From Bifidobacterium angulatum DSM 20098 = JCM 7096 (GTDB lineage: Bacteria; Actinomycetota; Actinomycetes; Actinomycetales; Bifidobacteriaceae): a stretch of DNA of 64,000 nucleotides. Position numbers and translations under genes: made by a program. Under the pieces are notes generated by a model that saw nothing but the letters and a program-made list of their open reading frames with translations, had not been told where the DNA came from and did not search any database. Positions 20,434 to 30,259 of this stretch are shown here, one piece after another (position 1 is the stretch's first letter; each line of letters begins with the position of its first letter). Location: assembly GCF_001025155.1 (NCBI RefSeq), contig NZ_AP012322.1, forward strand, positions 1,426,001-1,490,000, in the 5' to 3' direction.

Positions 20434-20652
20434 TCAGGCACCAAAGTCGGTGTCGCCGGCAGCGTCACCCAGGGCCACAGCGGCCTCGGCGTCGCACGCC
20501 GTCTGTTTGATGACCCGCGCGTAACCGGTAAGCGCCGCGAACGGCATGAACTGGGCGGCACGCTGATGACGGGACATCCGCGGATGCCTATGTGACACAT
20601 GATGCGGCAAGTTGATGATGTCATCGTAACGGTCGGTTTGCTGCAAACTCAT
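20434..20652 (-). CDS. YolD-like protein, short form
   Basis: The 72-aa product carries the YolD-like signature: YDDIINLPHHVSHRHPRMS followed by RAAQFMPFAALTGY. These small proteins are commonly encoded next to Y-family polymerases and are thought to act with them in translesion synthesis. Relatives usually run on for another 30-60 residues after this block, so the C-terminus here looks truncated, ending in an Ala/Asp-rich tail. The ATG overlaps the stop of the polymerase gene in an ATGA arrangement, pointing to translational coupling in one SOS-controlled transcript. Confidence 0.75.
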   Translation of the reverse strand: MSLQQTDRYDDIINLPHHVSHRHPRMSRHQRAAQFMPFAALTGYARVIKQTACDAEAAVALGDAAGDTDFGA

Positions 20653-22241
20653 GCGGCGTGGCCGCCGATCTGATTATTGCGCTGCCGTCCGGTCGCCCCG
20701 TCGAACATGTCCATGGCTTTGATCACCGAGTTCTTGCCGAATTTGCGTTTGATATCGAGCAATGCCTGTTGTACAGCCAGTTCGGAATCCTCATCCGCTT
20801 CGCCGTGGTTTCCCTGCTCCCGCAAACCCGTCTGTGCATCGTCGTTCTCGCCCTCATCGGCAGCAGAGAACAGGTCGGGCTGCTCATAGTGTTTGCCGGC
20901 CGCCAATGCCGCCGGCGTCGCCACGTCAAGCGCTGTCACATTCAGCCTGCGCACCAGCAGGCGCGAATCGACAAGCCGGCAGAACAGTCTGTCGATTGCA
21001 GTGCGGATTGTTGACGCCGACGAGGTGAAGCCGCCAAGATCAATCGACCCCGACACGGGTTTGGGCACGCGCCTGCCGTAATGATCCGCGCCTACCGGCC
21101 CCGCATACGATGCGGCAGCGGCCTCGGCTGCGCGTTTCAACTCGACCGGTGCACAAGAGTCCAGTCTTCCCGGGTCAAGACTTGCCGTATCATAGCCGAC
21201 CGCGAGCGCCACCCTGTTGGTTTTCAGTCCTTTACCGACCAAGTCCAGGGCCAGGCTCTCCGCCATTTCCTTCGCGATGAGCCGTGCGGTGTCGAACAAC
21301 GCCACGCTGGTCAGCACCTGCCCGGACCCCACGCTGTGTTCGGCGGGCCTGTATGCCTTGATGTCGGCGATCGTGCACGGCTCCCAGCCCCATGCGTGGT
21401 CGATGAGCAGTTCCGCGTTGACACCGAACAAGTGGTAGAGCAGTTCCTCGTTGTAATAGTCGGAGGCTCGCCCGAGTGAGCAGCGGGCGATATCGCCCAT
21501 GGTCATGAGCCCGTGGGCTTCGAGCTTCTTCGCATACCCGCGCCCGACCCTCCAGAAGTCGGTAAGCGGCCTGTGCCCCCAGAGCAATCTGCGGTACGAC
21601 GCCTCGTCGAGTTGGGCGATGCGCACGCCTTCGGTGTCGGCGGGGATGTGCTTGGCCACGATGTCCATGGCGACTTTGGCCAGGTATAGGTTGGTGCCGA
21701 TGCCTGCGGTGGCGGTGATGCCGGTCTCGTTGTAGATCGCCCGCACGATGTCGCGTACCAGTTCGTGCGGGCTTTTGCCGTAGGCGCGTAGGTACCGTGT
21801 GGCGTCCATAAACACCTCGTCGATGGAGTATACATGGATGTCTTCGGCGGAGGCGTACCGCAGGTAGATGCCGTATATCTTTCCACTGGCATTGAGATAA
21901 TGCGACATTCGTGGTTTGGCGATATATACGTCGACGGCCAGGCTCGGGTCGGCTTCGACCTCATCGGCGTAATAGGATTTTCCGTGGAATCGACGCCCTG
22001 GCGCACGCAGTTGCCGTTCGGCGTTGATCTGGCGCAGTTTCTCCTTGACTTCGAACAGGCGCGCACGGCCGGGCAGTCCGTAAGCCTTCAACGATGGCGA
22101 CACCGCCAGGCAGATGGTTTTGTCGGTGCGTGATTCGTCGGCGACGACCAGATGCGTACGCAACGGGTCGAAGCCCAGTTCCACGCATTCGGATGATGCA
22201 TAGAAGGATTTCAGATCGATGGCGATATATGTGCGTTCCAC
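20649..22241 (-). CDS. Y-family DNA polymerase (ImuB/UmuC/DinB-like)
   Basis: This translesion polymerase of about 530 aa has the palm motif YIAIDLKSFYASSECVE, with the first catalytic Asp at the start, and the second acidic motif YSIDEVFMDAT. It then has the helix-hairpin-helix region (WRVGRGYAKKLEAHGL), the little-finger domain, and a charged C-terminal tail. It would copy damaged DNA with low fidelity. The frame extends to ATG 22277. However, a strong AAGGGGG ribosome site lies seven bases before GTG 22241, which is why I use that start. A perfect LexA-type box lies upstream at 22303-22318, and yolD overlaps its end. Confidence 0.92.
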   Translation of the reverse strand: MERTYIAIDLKSFYASSECVELGFDPLRTHLVVADESRTDKTICLAVSPSLKAYGLPGRARLFEVKEKLRQINAERQLRAPGRRFHGKSYYADEVEADPSLAVDVYIAKPRMSHYLNASGKIYGIYLRYASAEDIHVYSIDEVFMDATRYLRAYGKSPHELVRDIVRAIYNETGITATAGIGTNLYLAKVAMDIVAKHIPADTEGVRIAQLDEASYRRLLWGHRPLTDFWRVGRGYAKKLEAHGLMTMGDIARCSLGRASDYYNEELLYHLFGVNAELLIDHAWGWEPCTIADIKAYRPAEHSVGSGQVLTSVALFDTARLIAKEMAESLALDLVGKGLKTNRVALAVGYDTASLDPGRLDSCAPVELKRAAEAAAASYAGPVGADHYGRRVPKPVSGSIDLGGFTSSASTIRTAIDRLFCRLVDSRLLVRRLNVTALDVATPAALAAGKHYEQPDLFSAADEGENDDAQTGLREQGNHGEADEDSELAVQQALLDIKRKFGKNSVIKAMDMFDGATGRQRNNQIGGHAA

Positions 22242-22302
22242 ACCTACACCCCCTTGCGACGCTATCTTCCGTTCCATTTATTTGCACAGCCAACATCACG
22301 AT

Positions 22303-22318
22303 TCGAACATACGTTCGA
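22303..22318 (-). promoter_or_regulatory. LexA-binding SOS box
   Basis: The sequence TCGAACATACGTTCGA matches the Gram-positive/actinobacterial LexA operator (CGAAC-N4-GTTCG) without mismatch. It is about 60 bases upstream of the Y-family polymerase start. It also lies in the divergent region before purF (start 22441), but its position fits the polymerase better. Confidence 0.85.
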
Positions 22319-22440
22319 TTTCTCTCATCATACACGCCATACCGTCTTGACGAGACGCACCGTGCGATTGTAGCCGGCGCTTGATAGGGTTGACCCCAGT
22401 AGAAATCCCCTGTCTCCACAGTTTCGGAAGGAGCTTTGGC

Positions 22441-23946
22441 GTGTCAGCAGAACTCGAAGACATCCACGAGGAATGCGGTATTTTCGGCGTATGGGGGCAT
22501 CCCGACGCAGCTAGACTCACTTATTTCGGCTTACACGCTTTGCAGCATCGCGGGCAGGAAGGCGCCGGCATCGTGTCGAACGACAACGGCAACCTGATCG
22601 GTCACCGCGGCAAAGGCCTGCTCACTCAGGTGTTCAGCGACGAACGCGAAATTCAAAGGCTTAAAGGAAGCCACTCCATCGGTCACGTGCGTTACGCCAC
22701 GGCCGGTTCCGGCGGCAGCGACAACATCCAGCCGTTCATCTTCCGTTTCCATGACGGCGATATGGCCCTGTGCCACAACGGCAATCTGACCAACTGCCCC
22801 TCTTTGCGCCGCAAACTCGAGGACGAGGGCGCGATTTTCCACTCGAACTCCGATACCGAAGTGCTGATGCACCTCATCCGCCGTTCCTCCAAGCCCACGT
22901 TCATGGACAAGCTCAAGGAGGCGCTCAACACCGTGCACGGCGGTTTCGCCTACCTGATCATGACCGAGCATGCCATGATCGGCGCTCTTGACCCGAACGG
23001 GTTCCGCCCCCTGTCCCTAGGCAAGATGACGAACGGCGCCTACGTGCTCGCCTCCGAGACCTGTGCGCTCGACACGGTTGGCGCGGAACTGGTGCGAGAC
23101 ATCCGCCCCGGCGAAATCGTGGTCGTCGACGACAGCGGCTATCACATCGACCACTACACCGATCAGACCCAGCTGGCCATCTGCTCGATGGAGTTCATCT
23201 ACTTCGCACGCCCCGATTCCAACATCTACGGCGTGAACGTGCATTCCGCCCGCAAGCGCATGGGCGCACGCCTGGCCCAGGAGTCCCCCGTCGACGCGGA
23301 TATGGTCATCGCCGTGCCGAACTCCTCCCTGTCCGCGGCATCCGGCTACTCGGAAGAGGCCGGCCTGCCGAACGAAATGGGTCTGATCAAGAACCAGTAC
23401 GTGGCCCGTACCTTCATCCAGCCCACGCAGGAACTGCGTGAACAGGGCGTGCGCATGAAGCTGTCCGCCGTGCGCGGCGTAGTCAAAGGCAAGCGCGTGG
23501 TCGTCATCGACGATTCCATCGTGCGCGGCACCACCTCCAAGCGCATCGTGCAGATGCTCAAGGAGGCCGGCGCCGCCGAAGTGCACATGCGTATCAGCTC
23601 GCCGCCGCTGAAGTACCCGTGCTTCTACGGCATCGACATCTCCACCACCAAGGAGCTCATCGCCGCCGAAAAGTCCGTCGAAGAGATCCGCGACTACATC
23701 GGCGCGGATTCGCTCGCATTCCTGTCGCTCGACGGCTTGGTCGAGTCGATCGGATTGGGAGCCGACGCCCCTTACGGCGGCCTATGCGTCGCATACTTCA
23801 ACGGCGACTACCCCACCGCCCTGGACGATTACGAGGCCGACTTCCTCAAGTCCCTCACCCCGGATGATCGTGTGCGCCTGCCCGAATTCGCACTCTACAA
23901 GAGCAAGTACGAAGGCAACGAATACCAGGCTCTTCCCCAGGCCTGA
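22441..23946 (+). CDS. purF: Amidophosphoribosyltransferase
   Basis: PurF makes phosphoribosylamine from PRPP and glutamine, the committed step of purine synthesis. GTG 22441 follows a perfect GGAAGGAG ribosome site. From it the product is 501 aa with an 11-residue propeptide ending before Cys12 (EECGIFG), the expected N-terminal glutaminase nucleophile after processing. The PRPP loop [14 protein letters not shown] is present. Three of the four cysteines that hold the 4Fe-4S cluster in the Bacillus-type enzyme can be matched ([27 protein letters not shown]). The last Cys of the CxxC pair is Tyr here. purM follows 64 bases downstream, probably in the same operon. Confidence 0.96.
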   Translation: MSAELEDIHEECGIFGVWGHPDAARLTYFGLHALQHRGQEGAGIVSNDNGNLIGHRGKGLLTQVFSDEREIQRLKGSHSIGHVRYATAGSGGSDNIQPFIFRFHDGDMALCHNGNLTNCPSLRRKLEDEGAIFHSNSDTEVLMHLIRRSSKPTFMDKLKEALNTVHGGFAYLIMTEHAMIGALDPNGFRPLSLGKMTNGAYVLASETCALDTVGAELVRDIRPGEIVVVDDSGYHIDHYTDQTQLAICSMEFIYFARPDSNIYGVNVHSARKRMGARLAQESPVDADMVIAVPNSSLSAASGYSEEAGLPNEMGLIKNQYVARTFIQPTQELREQGVRMKLSAVRGVVKGKRVVVIDDSIVRGTTSKRIVQMLKEAGAAEVHMRISSPPLKYPCFYGIDISTTKELIAAEKSVEEIRDYIGADSLAFLSLDGLVESIGLGADAPYGGLCVAYFNGDYPTALDDYEADFLKSLTPDDRVRLPEFALYKSKYEGNEYQALPQA

Positions 23947-24010
23947 CGAACCCACCAGAACACTTAACCCCATATCCACCCAACCACTTACAGCAACAGG
24001 AAAGGCCAAA

Positions 24011-25045
24011 ATGCCAGAAGCATACGCAAACGCCGGCGTCAGCGTCGAAGCGGGTTACGAAGTCGTCAAGCGAATCAAGTCCCATGTGGCACGCACCAAC
24101 CGACCGGGCGTGGTCGGCGGCATCGGCGGCTTCGGCGGCCTGTTCGATCTCGCTTCCCTCGGCTACAAGGAGCCGGTGCTGATCTCCGGCACCGACGGCG
24201 TTGGCACCAAGCTGGTCGTCGCCAAAATGGCGAACAAGCACAACACCATCGGCATCGACTGCGTGGCCATGTGCGTTAACGACATCGCCGCTCAGGGCGC
24301 TGAACCGCTGTTCTTCCTCGACTACATCGCCTGCGGCAAGAACGATCCGGCACTGCTCGAACAGGTCGTGTCCGGCGTGGCGGACGGCTGCGTGCAGGCC
24401 GACTGCGGTTTGATCGGCGGCGAAACCGCCGAAATGCCAGGCATGTACGACGAAGACGAATACGATCTGGCAGGCTTCACCGTGGGTGTTGCGGAGAAAT
24501 CCGCCATCGTCGACGGCTCCACCATCGTCGAAGGCGATGTGCTGATCGGTCTGCCGTCCACCGGCGTACACTCCAACGGCTTCTCCCTGGTGCGCAAGGC
24601 CCTGTTCGAACAGGCCGGCTACACCGTCGACACCCAGCTGGACGAACTCGGCGGCGAAAAACTCGGCGACGTGCTGCTCACCCCGACCAAGATCTACGTC
24701 AAGACCCTGTCCCCGCTGTTCAAGGCCGGCGTGGTCAAGGGCGTCGCGCACATCACCGGCGGCGGTTTCATCGAGAACATTCCGCGCATGATCCCCGACG
24801 GACTGGCCGCACACATCAATCTCGGCTCCTGGCCCGTGCTGCCGATCTTCGACGTGCTGGAAAAGGCCGGCAACATCGACCATATGGAAATGTTCAACAT
24901 CTTCAACATGGGCATCGGCATGGTGCTCGCAGTCAGCGCCGACCGCGCCGACGAAACCATGAAGCTGCTCGAAGCCAACGGCGAAGCCGCATACGTGCTC
25001 GGCAACATCGTGAAGAACACCGGCACCGACGTGGAGCTCGTGTGA
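24011..25045 (+). CDS. purM: Phosphoribosylformylglycinamidine cyclo-ligase (AIR synthetase)
   Basis: PurM closes the imidazole ring, converting FGAM and ATP to AIR. The 344-aa protein has the AIRS family marks [41 protein letters not shown] and the C-terminal [13 protein letters not shown] block. The frame is open further upstream, but ATG 24011 with a GGAAAGG ribosome site is the natural start. It is downstream of purF on the same strand and is closed by a strong terminator. Confidence 0.97.
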   Translation: MPEAYANAGVSVEAGYEVVKRIKSHVARTNRPGVVGGIGGFGGLFDLASLGYKEPVLISGTDGVGTKLVVAKMANKHNTIGIDCVAMCVNDIAAQGAEPLFFLDYIACGKNDPALLEQVVSGVADGCVQADCGLIGGETAEMPGMYDEDEYDLAGFTVGVAEKSAIVDGSTIVEGDVLIGLPSTGVHSNGFSLVRKALFEQAGYTVDTQLDELGGEKLGDVLLTPTKIYVKTLSPLFKAGVVKGVAHITGGGFIENIPRMIPDGLAAHINLGSWPVLPIFDVLEKAGNIDHMEMFNIFNMGIGMVLAVSADRADETMKLLEANGEAAYVLGNIVKNTGTDVELV

Positions 25046-25051
25046 CGAATG

Positions 25052-25085
25052 GTTAAGGCCTCCCCTTTTTTGAGGAGGCCTTAAC
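25052..25085 (+). terminator. Terminator of the purF-purM transcript
   Basis: A perfect 12-bp stem (GTTAAGGCCTCC with GGAGGCCTTAAC) has a CCTTTTTTGA-type loop and lies directly after purM. It separates purM from purD, which probably has its own promoter. Confidence 0.8.
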
Positions 25086-25166
25086 TTATGCCGTTCCAGG
25101 CATACGCAATACATTGTTCCTATTTCAACCATCCGGATTTCAAGCAATTTCGAGGAGAAAAAGATT

Positions 25167-26435
25167 ATGGGTCAGAAGGTTCTGGTTATCGGTTCCGGCG
25201 CACGCGAACACGCCATCGCCCACGCGCTCATGCGTGGCGGCAGCGTCGATGAAGTGACCGTCGCCCCAGGTAACCCCGGCATGGAACTCGACGGCATCCG
25301 CACCACGCAGATCAGCCCGTCCAACCACGCAGCGCTCATCGAGTTCGTACGCAGCAACAACTACGACTGGGTGTTCGTCGGACCGGAAGTGCCGCTGATC
25401 GAAGGCATCGTCGACGATTTCGAAGCGGCAGGCATCAAGGCGTTCGGCCCGAACAAGGCCGCCGCCCAAATCGAAGGTTCCAAGGACTTCGCCAAGCAGC
25501 TCATGGAACGTCATTCCATCCCGACCGCCAAATACCACACTTTCGAAGAGCTTGAACCGGCCAAGGCATACGTGCAGGAACATGGCGCGCCGATCGTCAT
25601 CAAAGCCGACGGTCTCGCCGCAGGCAAGGGCGTCACCGTCGCCATGGACATCGATACCGCCATCAACGCCCTCGACGACATCTTCGTCGACCATCGCTTC
25701 GGCGCAGCCGGTGCCAAAGTCGTTATCGAAGACTTCCTCGAAGGCCAGGAATTCTCCCTCATGAGCTTCGTACGCGGCACCGAATTCTGGGCCATGCCCA
25801 TCTCCCAGGATCATAAGCGCGCCTACGACGGCGATAAGGGGCCGAACACCGGCGGCATGGGCGCATACAGCCCCGTTCCGCAGATTGCGCAAAGCGTCGT
25901 CGACCAGGCCATCGAAACCATCGTGCGCCCAACCGTCGAAGCCATGGCCGCCGAAGGCACCCCCTTCACCGGCATCCTCTACGCCGGTCTCATCGCCACC
26001 GCAGACGGCCCCAAGGTCATCGAATTCAACGCCCGCTTCGGCGATCCAGAAACCGAAGTCGTACTTCCCCAGCTCACCAGCGACCTCGCCGCAGGCATCT
26101 GGGCCATCCTCAACGGCAACACCCCGACCTTCACCTGGGATGAGCACAACACCACCCTCGGCGTCGTCCTCGCCTCCAACGGCTACCCCGTCGACGTCAT
26201 CAAAGGCGCCCACATCCCCGAAATCCCCGTCGACGAAGACTCCCACGTCTACTATGCCGGCGTCGCCAACTCCGACGAAGGCCTCATCGCCAACTCCGGC
26301 CGCGTCCTCCTCGTCGAAACCTCCGCGCCCGACATCAAAGCCGCACAGGACAAGATCTATGCGATCATCGACAACCTCGACACGACGGGGATGTTCTATC
26401 GTCACGACATCGGTTCCAAAGCCCTGGATGCGTGA
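25167..26435 (+). CDS. purD: Phosphoribosylamine-glycine ligase (GAR synthetase)
   Basis: PurD joins phosphoribosylamine and glycine using ATP to form GAR, step two of the pathway. The 422-aa protein has the N-terminal VIGSGAREHAIAHAL motif, the ATP-grasp lysines in VIKADGLAAGKGV, the GPNTGGMGAYSPVP signature and the metal-binding EFNARFGDPE. A GAGGAG ribosome site precedes ATG 25167. It is convergent with the ribokinase gene, sharing the hairpin at 26557-26598. Confidence 0.97.
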   Translation: MGQKVLVIGSGAREHAIAHALMRGGSVDEVTVAPGNPGMELDGIRTTQISPSNHAALIEFVRSNNYDWVFVGPEVPLIEGIVDDFEAAGIKAFGPNKAAAQIEGSKDFAKQLMERHSIPTAKYHTFEELEPAKAYVQEHGAPIVIKADGLAAGKGVTVAMDIDTAINALDDIFVDHRFGAAGAKVVIEDFLEGQEFSLMSFVRGTEFWAMPISQDHKRAYDGDKGPNTGGMGAYSPVPQIAQSVVDQAIETIVRPTVEAMAAEGTPFTGILYAGLIATADGPKVIEFNARFGDPETEVVLPQLTSDLAAGIWAILNGNTPTFTWDEHNTTLGVVLASNGYPVDVIKGAHIPEIPVDEDSHVYYAGVANSDEGLIANSGRVLLVETSAPDIKAAQDKIYAIIDNLDTTGMFYRHDIGSKALDA

Positions 26436-26556
26436 CGATGGCGCGTTGGCTGCGTCGCCCCTCGGTCGACATACCAACATATGCCTTCCCTCGGTGCGCC
26501 TAGCCACCGCGCACATCGCCGCTTGACTTCCGTGCATCCGTTCGGAGCATGAAAAA

Positions 26557-26598
26557 GGGACCGCGGATCATGATGTCACCGTCATGATCCGTGGTCCC
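26557..26598 (-). terminator. Terminator of the nucleoside cluster (shared with purD)
   Basis: A 17-bp stem (26557-26573 with 26582-26598, one imperfect pair) is followed on the minus strand by TTTTTC. This makes it an intrinsic terminator for the ribokinase end of the minus-strand cluster. It may also act on the convergent purD. Confidence 0.8.
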
Positions 26599-26616
26599 TC
26601 AGTGGTTACGCTTCGC

Positions 26617-27597
26617 TCAGGCGAATCGTGCCTTGATCTGCGCCGCAGTGCCGTACGAGGCCTGGGCACCGTACCCGGTGGCCGCGTAGGCCGACACGTA
26701 CGAGGCGAGCTTTGCCGCGTCCTGCAGGCTGAACCCGGAGGCAAGCCCGGCGAGTACGGTTCCCATGAAGGAGTCGCCGCACCCGGTGGTGTCGACGGCA
26801 TCCACCTTCACCGGCGCGATGCGGACGATCCGCTGGTCTTCGGGGGCTGCTGTGTTCAGTACCACGGAACCGTCGCCGCCCAAGGTGACGATCGCCTCGT
26901 TGAAGCCGTATTCGGCCATGCGGTCGGCCGCGTTCTGCCAGTCGAAGCCGTCCCAATCGTCGTCGTCAGGCTCGTCGATGCCCAACAGCTGCGCCATCTC
27001 ATGCTCGTTGACCAGCAGCACATCGGAGGCTTCGATCAGTTCCGCCGGAATCGTGGGCGTGAACGGCGAATCGTTGAGCAGCACCTTCACACCGGCCTCG
27101 TGACACATCTGCGCCGCCACAGTGACGGTTTCGATGGGGCTTTCTAGGCACAGGCCCAGCACGCTGGAGGAAACGAGCTGTTCCTTCATGGAATGCACGT
27201 AGTCGACGGTGACCTGCGCGTTAGAGCCCGGCGAATAGACGATGATGTTCTCGCCTTCGGCGTCCACCACGATGACGGTGGTGCCGCTTGGCCCCAGCAC
27301 ACGACGCACGTTCGACACGTCGACGCCGGCCTGTTCAAGCTGTTCAAGCAGAAAATCGGCATTGGAGTCCGAGCCGACCGCGCCGAACATGCGGACAGCA
27401 GCCCCTATCTTGGCCGCCGCGGCAGCCTGATTGCCCGATTTGCCGCCGGGCAGCAGCTGCAATGGCCCGCCGGTGATGGTCTCCCCCGGCCCGGGCAGGC
27501 GTTGAGCGGTGACGGTGTAGTCGGCGTTCATGGATCCGATCACCGATACCGTGCCGTGGATGCGATCCAGTGCGGAGAGTACTTCGGGGATGCTCAT
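26617..27597 (-). CDS. rbsK: Ribokinase (PfkB family)
   Basis: The 326-aa PfkB-family sugar kinase has the N-terminal VIGSMNADYTV and GPGETITGG substrate loop, the GGKSGNQAAAAA motif typical of ribokinase, and the C-terminal catalytic signature DTTGCGDSFMGTVLAGL with the base Asp. It would phosphorylate ribose released by the nucleoside hydrolase encoded two genes upstream, feeding ribose-5-phosphate into the bifid shunt. It is the last gene of the lacI-iunH-MFS-rbsK cluster and ends at a strong terminator. Ribose as substrate is inferred from motif and context. Confidence 0.9.
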   Translation of the reverse strand: MSIPEVLSALDRIHGTVSVIGSMNADYTVTAQRLPGPGETITGGPLQLLPGGKSGNQAAAAAKIGAAVRMFGAVGSDSNADFLLEQLEQAGVDVSNVRRVLGPSGTTVIVVDAEGENIIVYSPGSNAQVTVDYVHSMKEQLVSSSVLGLCLESPIETVTVAAQMCHEAGVKVLLNDSPFTPTIPAELIEASDVLLVNEHEMAQLLGIDEPDDDDWDGFDWQNAADRMAEYGFNEAIVTLGGDGSVVLNTAAPEDQRIVRIAPVKVDAVDTTGCGDSFMGTVLAGLASGFSLQDAAKLASYVSAYAATGYGAQASYGTAAQIKARFA

Positions 27598-27735
27598 CGT
27601 TGCCTTCCTTAGATGACTGTGTCTATGGATTGTCTCGTCTTACGAGATTGAGGATTGAGAATGGTCGCGGGCCGGACCGTCGGATCGTCGAGGCGACGAC
27701 CCGGCCCGCGTCTTGCGCACAGATGCGCCGATTCG

Positions 27736-29178
27736 CTAGGCGTTGGCTTTGTCATTTTCCAACGCATGATTGCCTTCGTAGATCTTCTTCTTGAAGACGA
27801 AGAACACGATCAGGCCCAGCAGCGCGGTTACGGAGCCGATAAGCAGCAGGTTGGAGTAGTTGGCCGCCACACCGGTGGTGCCGGTGATGGAGTGGCCGGC
27901 GAGCGCGTTGGAACCGAGCAGGCTGCCGATGATGGCGATGCCGATGGACGGGGAGACGTTCATAGCCAGATCGTTCATGCCCACGCCTCGGCCGGATTCG
28001 TCCTTCTCGATGGTGCCCAGCACGGTGGAGACGACCGGGGAGTACATCATGCCGCAGCCGGCGTAGAACACGCAGGCCCACATGGTCAGGACCACGAATC
28101 CGGAGTTCACGCAGAACGCGGCGCCGGTCCAGCCTACGAACATGAGGGTTCCTGCGGTCACCAGGCCGGCCTTGATGCCGATCTTGCCGATGATCATGCC
28201 CGAGCAGGTGCCCACGACGGCGGCGACCACGAAGGCCCACACGATGTGCAGGGAGACCTGGGTGGTGGTCATGTGGTAGATGTTCGTACCGATGGCGTTG
28301 AAGATCGGGCTCAGCGCGTAGTTCACGAAGTAGAACACGAGGATGAGGCTGATAGCGCGCAGCCAGCGGGTGTTCTTGAAGAACGCCGGGGTGATGAACG
28401 GGTTGGCGGCCTTGTTGATGTAGAAGCCGAACGCCACGTACAGCACCACCGACACCAGCAGCATCCACCATGCCATGTAGGAGAAGAACAGGGTGAGGAA
28501 CGCGGTGGCGAAGCCGAAGATCACGAAGCCGAACGCGTCGACCTTCTGGCCGTTGCCGCTCTTGGACGGCAAGGTCTTGAGCAGGATCGGCAGGAAGAGG
28601 ATGGTCACGGAGGGGATGAGGAACAGGTACTGCCATGCGATGGAGCTGAGCATGCCCGCGGCGAACACGCCGATGGATGCGGACAGCTGGTAGGCGGCGG
28701 TGAACAGGCCGAAGAAGATCACCTTGAGATCATTGCGCAGGTATTTGGTCGCCACCACCAGGAAGGCGGAACCGGCCACCTGTTCGCCTGCGGTCTGCAG
28801 GACTCTGGCGATGATGACGGTCCACAGGTTCGCGGTGAAGAAGTAGTTGGTCACGAAGCCGAAGAGGGATCCGATGAACAGGGTGACCAGGCCTACGGTG
28901 ACGAGTTTGCGCAGCGAGACGAAGTCGCCAAGCGAGCCGTAGATGAAGCACACGATGCCGAGCACGATGCTGGGGAATGCGGTGATCAGCGACGCCTGGT
29001 TCGGTGCGCCCACGTCGGCGCCGACCTGCTGGAATACCAGGTTGAAGCCTTGCAGGCACAGGGTGCCGAGCACGAAGGTGATGAGCAGCGGGATCAGCGC
29101 CCGAACCGCCATCTTGTTGCTGGTGACGGGGTCGTCGAACGGGTCCTGTGGTTCGACTGCCGTAGTCTGTGTGGCCAT
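27736..29178 (-). CDS. MFS transporter, 14-helix type, probable nucleoside uptake
   Basis: From ATG 29178 the product is 480 aa with about 14 hydrophobic segments, as in the DHA2 branch of the major facilitator superfamily. A conserved loop after helix 2 (YGSLGDFVSLRK) resembles motif A. The frame runs further upstream into the hydrolase gene, which is rejected. GGAAAGAGAGAG precedes this start. By sequence alone DHA2 proteins are drug exporters. However, the position between a nucleoside hydrolase and a ribokinase under one LacI regulator makes nucleoside (or ribose) import the more likely role. Substrate not proven. Confidence 0.82.
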   Translation of the reverse strand: MATQTTAVEPQDPFDDPVTSNKMAVRALIPLLITFVLGTLCLQGFNLVFQQVGADVGAPNQASLITAFPSIVLGIVCFIYGSLGDFVSLRKLVTVGLVTLFIGSLFGFVTNYFFTANLWTVIIARVLQTAGEQVAGSAFLVVATKYLRNDLKVIFFGLFTAAYQLSASIGVFAAGMLSSIAWQYLFLIPSVTILFLPILLKTLPSKSGNGQKVDAFGFVIFGFATAFLTLFFSYMAWWMLLVSVVLYVAFGFYINKAANPFITPAFFKNTRWLRAISLILVFYFVNYALSPIFNAIGTNIYHMTTTQVSLHIVWAFVVAAVVGTCSGMIIGKIGIKAGLVTAGTLMFVGWTGAAFCVNSGFVVLTMWACVFYAGCGMMYSPVVSTVLGTIEKDESGRGVGMNDLAMNVSPSIGIAIIGSLLGSNALAGHSITGTTGVAANYSNLLLIGSVTALLGLIVFFVFKKKIYEGNHALENDKANA

Positions 29179-29210
29179 GGTTGCTCTCTCTTTCCTATTG
29201 CCGTTGGACG

Positions 29211-30167
29211 TCAGTCGGCGTTCTTTGCCAGTGTGGTGATGCGGGTCATGAATTCGTTGAGGAACCTGGGCACGTCGACGCCGACCGCGACCTGCATGGT
29301 CTTGACCGGATCGTTGAGCCTGGTCTCGTCTCCGATGGTGCGCCCGCGGGTGGGGCCTTCCAGATCGACTTTCATGTTGATCGGCAGCGTGGTGACGAGC
29401 GTCGGATCGACGGCCACGCCCATGGCGAGCGGATCGTGCAGGCCGCAGCCGCCCAGGTGCGGCGAGGTGGTCTCGTATGCCTTGATGTAGAAGTCGGTCA
29501 TGTCGGCCAGGAAGGTGCCGGCCGTGGTGCCCAGTTCGCGCCACTGCTGGGTTTCCTTGTAGGTGAGCAGGGTCTGCAGGGTCACGTCGAGGCCGATCAT
29601 GGTGGTCGGGGCGCCCGAGCGGAACAGGTAGTCGGCGGCCTCCGGGTCCTGTGAGATATTGGCTTCCATGCAGGCGTTGCAGTTGCCGGGGACGGTGAGT
29701 GCACCGCCCATGAGCACGATGCGGCCGATCTCGTCCTTGATTTCCGGCGCCTTCTTGAGTGCGGCCTGGATGTTGGTCATCGGGCCGGTCGGCACGTAGA
29801 TGAGGTCCTTGCCGTAGGTCTTGATCGCGTCGATGATGAAGTCGACCGCGGATTCGGTTTCGACTTCGCGCTTGGAATCCGGGATGGTTACATCGCCGAT
29901 GCCGTTCTCGCCGTGGATGAATGCGGAGACCGGCAGGACGGAGAAGGAGTCGGTGGTGCTGGAGTGCGGCAGCCCCCGGTAGACCTTGACTTCCGGGTGG
30001 CCGAGCAGATCGGTGATGGCGAGCGCGTTGCGCACGCCTTGCTCGACCAGGACGTTGCCGTAGGTGCCGGTGATGCCGATGAGCTCGATCTCCGGGCTGC
30101 CCAAGGCGTATGAGATGGCCAGAGCGTCGTCGACACCGGTGTCAAGATCAAGAATGAGTTTCTTCAT
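29211..30167 (-). CDS. Inosine-uridine-type nucleoside hydrolase
   Basis: The 318-aa protein starts with the defining calcium-binding cluster DLDTGVDDALAI and continues with GNCNACMEANISQDPEAAD, which holds further metal and ribose ligands, and a C-terminal HDPLAMGVAVDP. It hydrolyses ribonucleosides to base and ribose in the cytoplasm. ATG 30167 has an AAAGGCG ribosome site. Downstream genes encode a transporter and ribokinase, consistent with catabolism of imported nucleosides. A palindromic operator lies 73-92 bases upstream. Purine versus pyrimidine preference cannot be read. Confidence 0.93.
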   Translation of the reverse strand: MKKLILDLDTGVDDALAISYALGSPEIELIGITGTYGNVLVEQGVRNALAITDLLGHPEVKVYRGLPHSSTTDSFSVLPVSAFIHGENGIGDVTIPDSKREVETESAVDFIIDAIKTYGKDLIYVPTGPMTNIQAALKKAPEIKDEIGRIVLMGGALTVPGNCNACMEANISQDPEAADYLFRSGAPTTMIGLDVTLQTLLTYKETQQWRELGTTAGTFLADMTDFYIKAYETTSPHLGGCGLHDPLAMGVAVDPTLVTTLPINMKVDLEGPTRGRTIGDETRLNDPVKTMQVAVGVDVPRFLNEFMTRITTLAKNAD

Positions 30168-30239
30168 TGGAATTCGCCTTTCAACATTGATGGCCTTCGC
30201 CACGGAATCGTATATGGGATTCCGTGTAACTTCCCCCTC

Positions 30240-30259
30240 ATGATAAAACGTTTTATCAT
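30240..30259 (-). promoter_or_regulatory. Palindromic LacI-type operator
   Basis: ATGATAAAACGTTTTATCAT is a perfect 20-bp palindrome with a central CG, the form expected for LacI-family regulators. It lies between the regulator gene and the nucleoside hydrolase gene, and is likely bound by the regulator encoded at 30396-31436. Confidence 0.8.

Noticed and set aside
27655-29490. 611-aa plus-strand ORF opposite the MFS transporter
   Set aside because: The His/Asp/Glu/Gly-rich low-complexity sequence is antisense to a clear transporter gene.
29179-29544. N-terminal extension of the MFS transporter
   Set aside because: It overlaps the nucleoside hydrolase gene in another frame and is Arg/His-rich noise.
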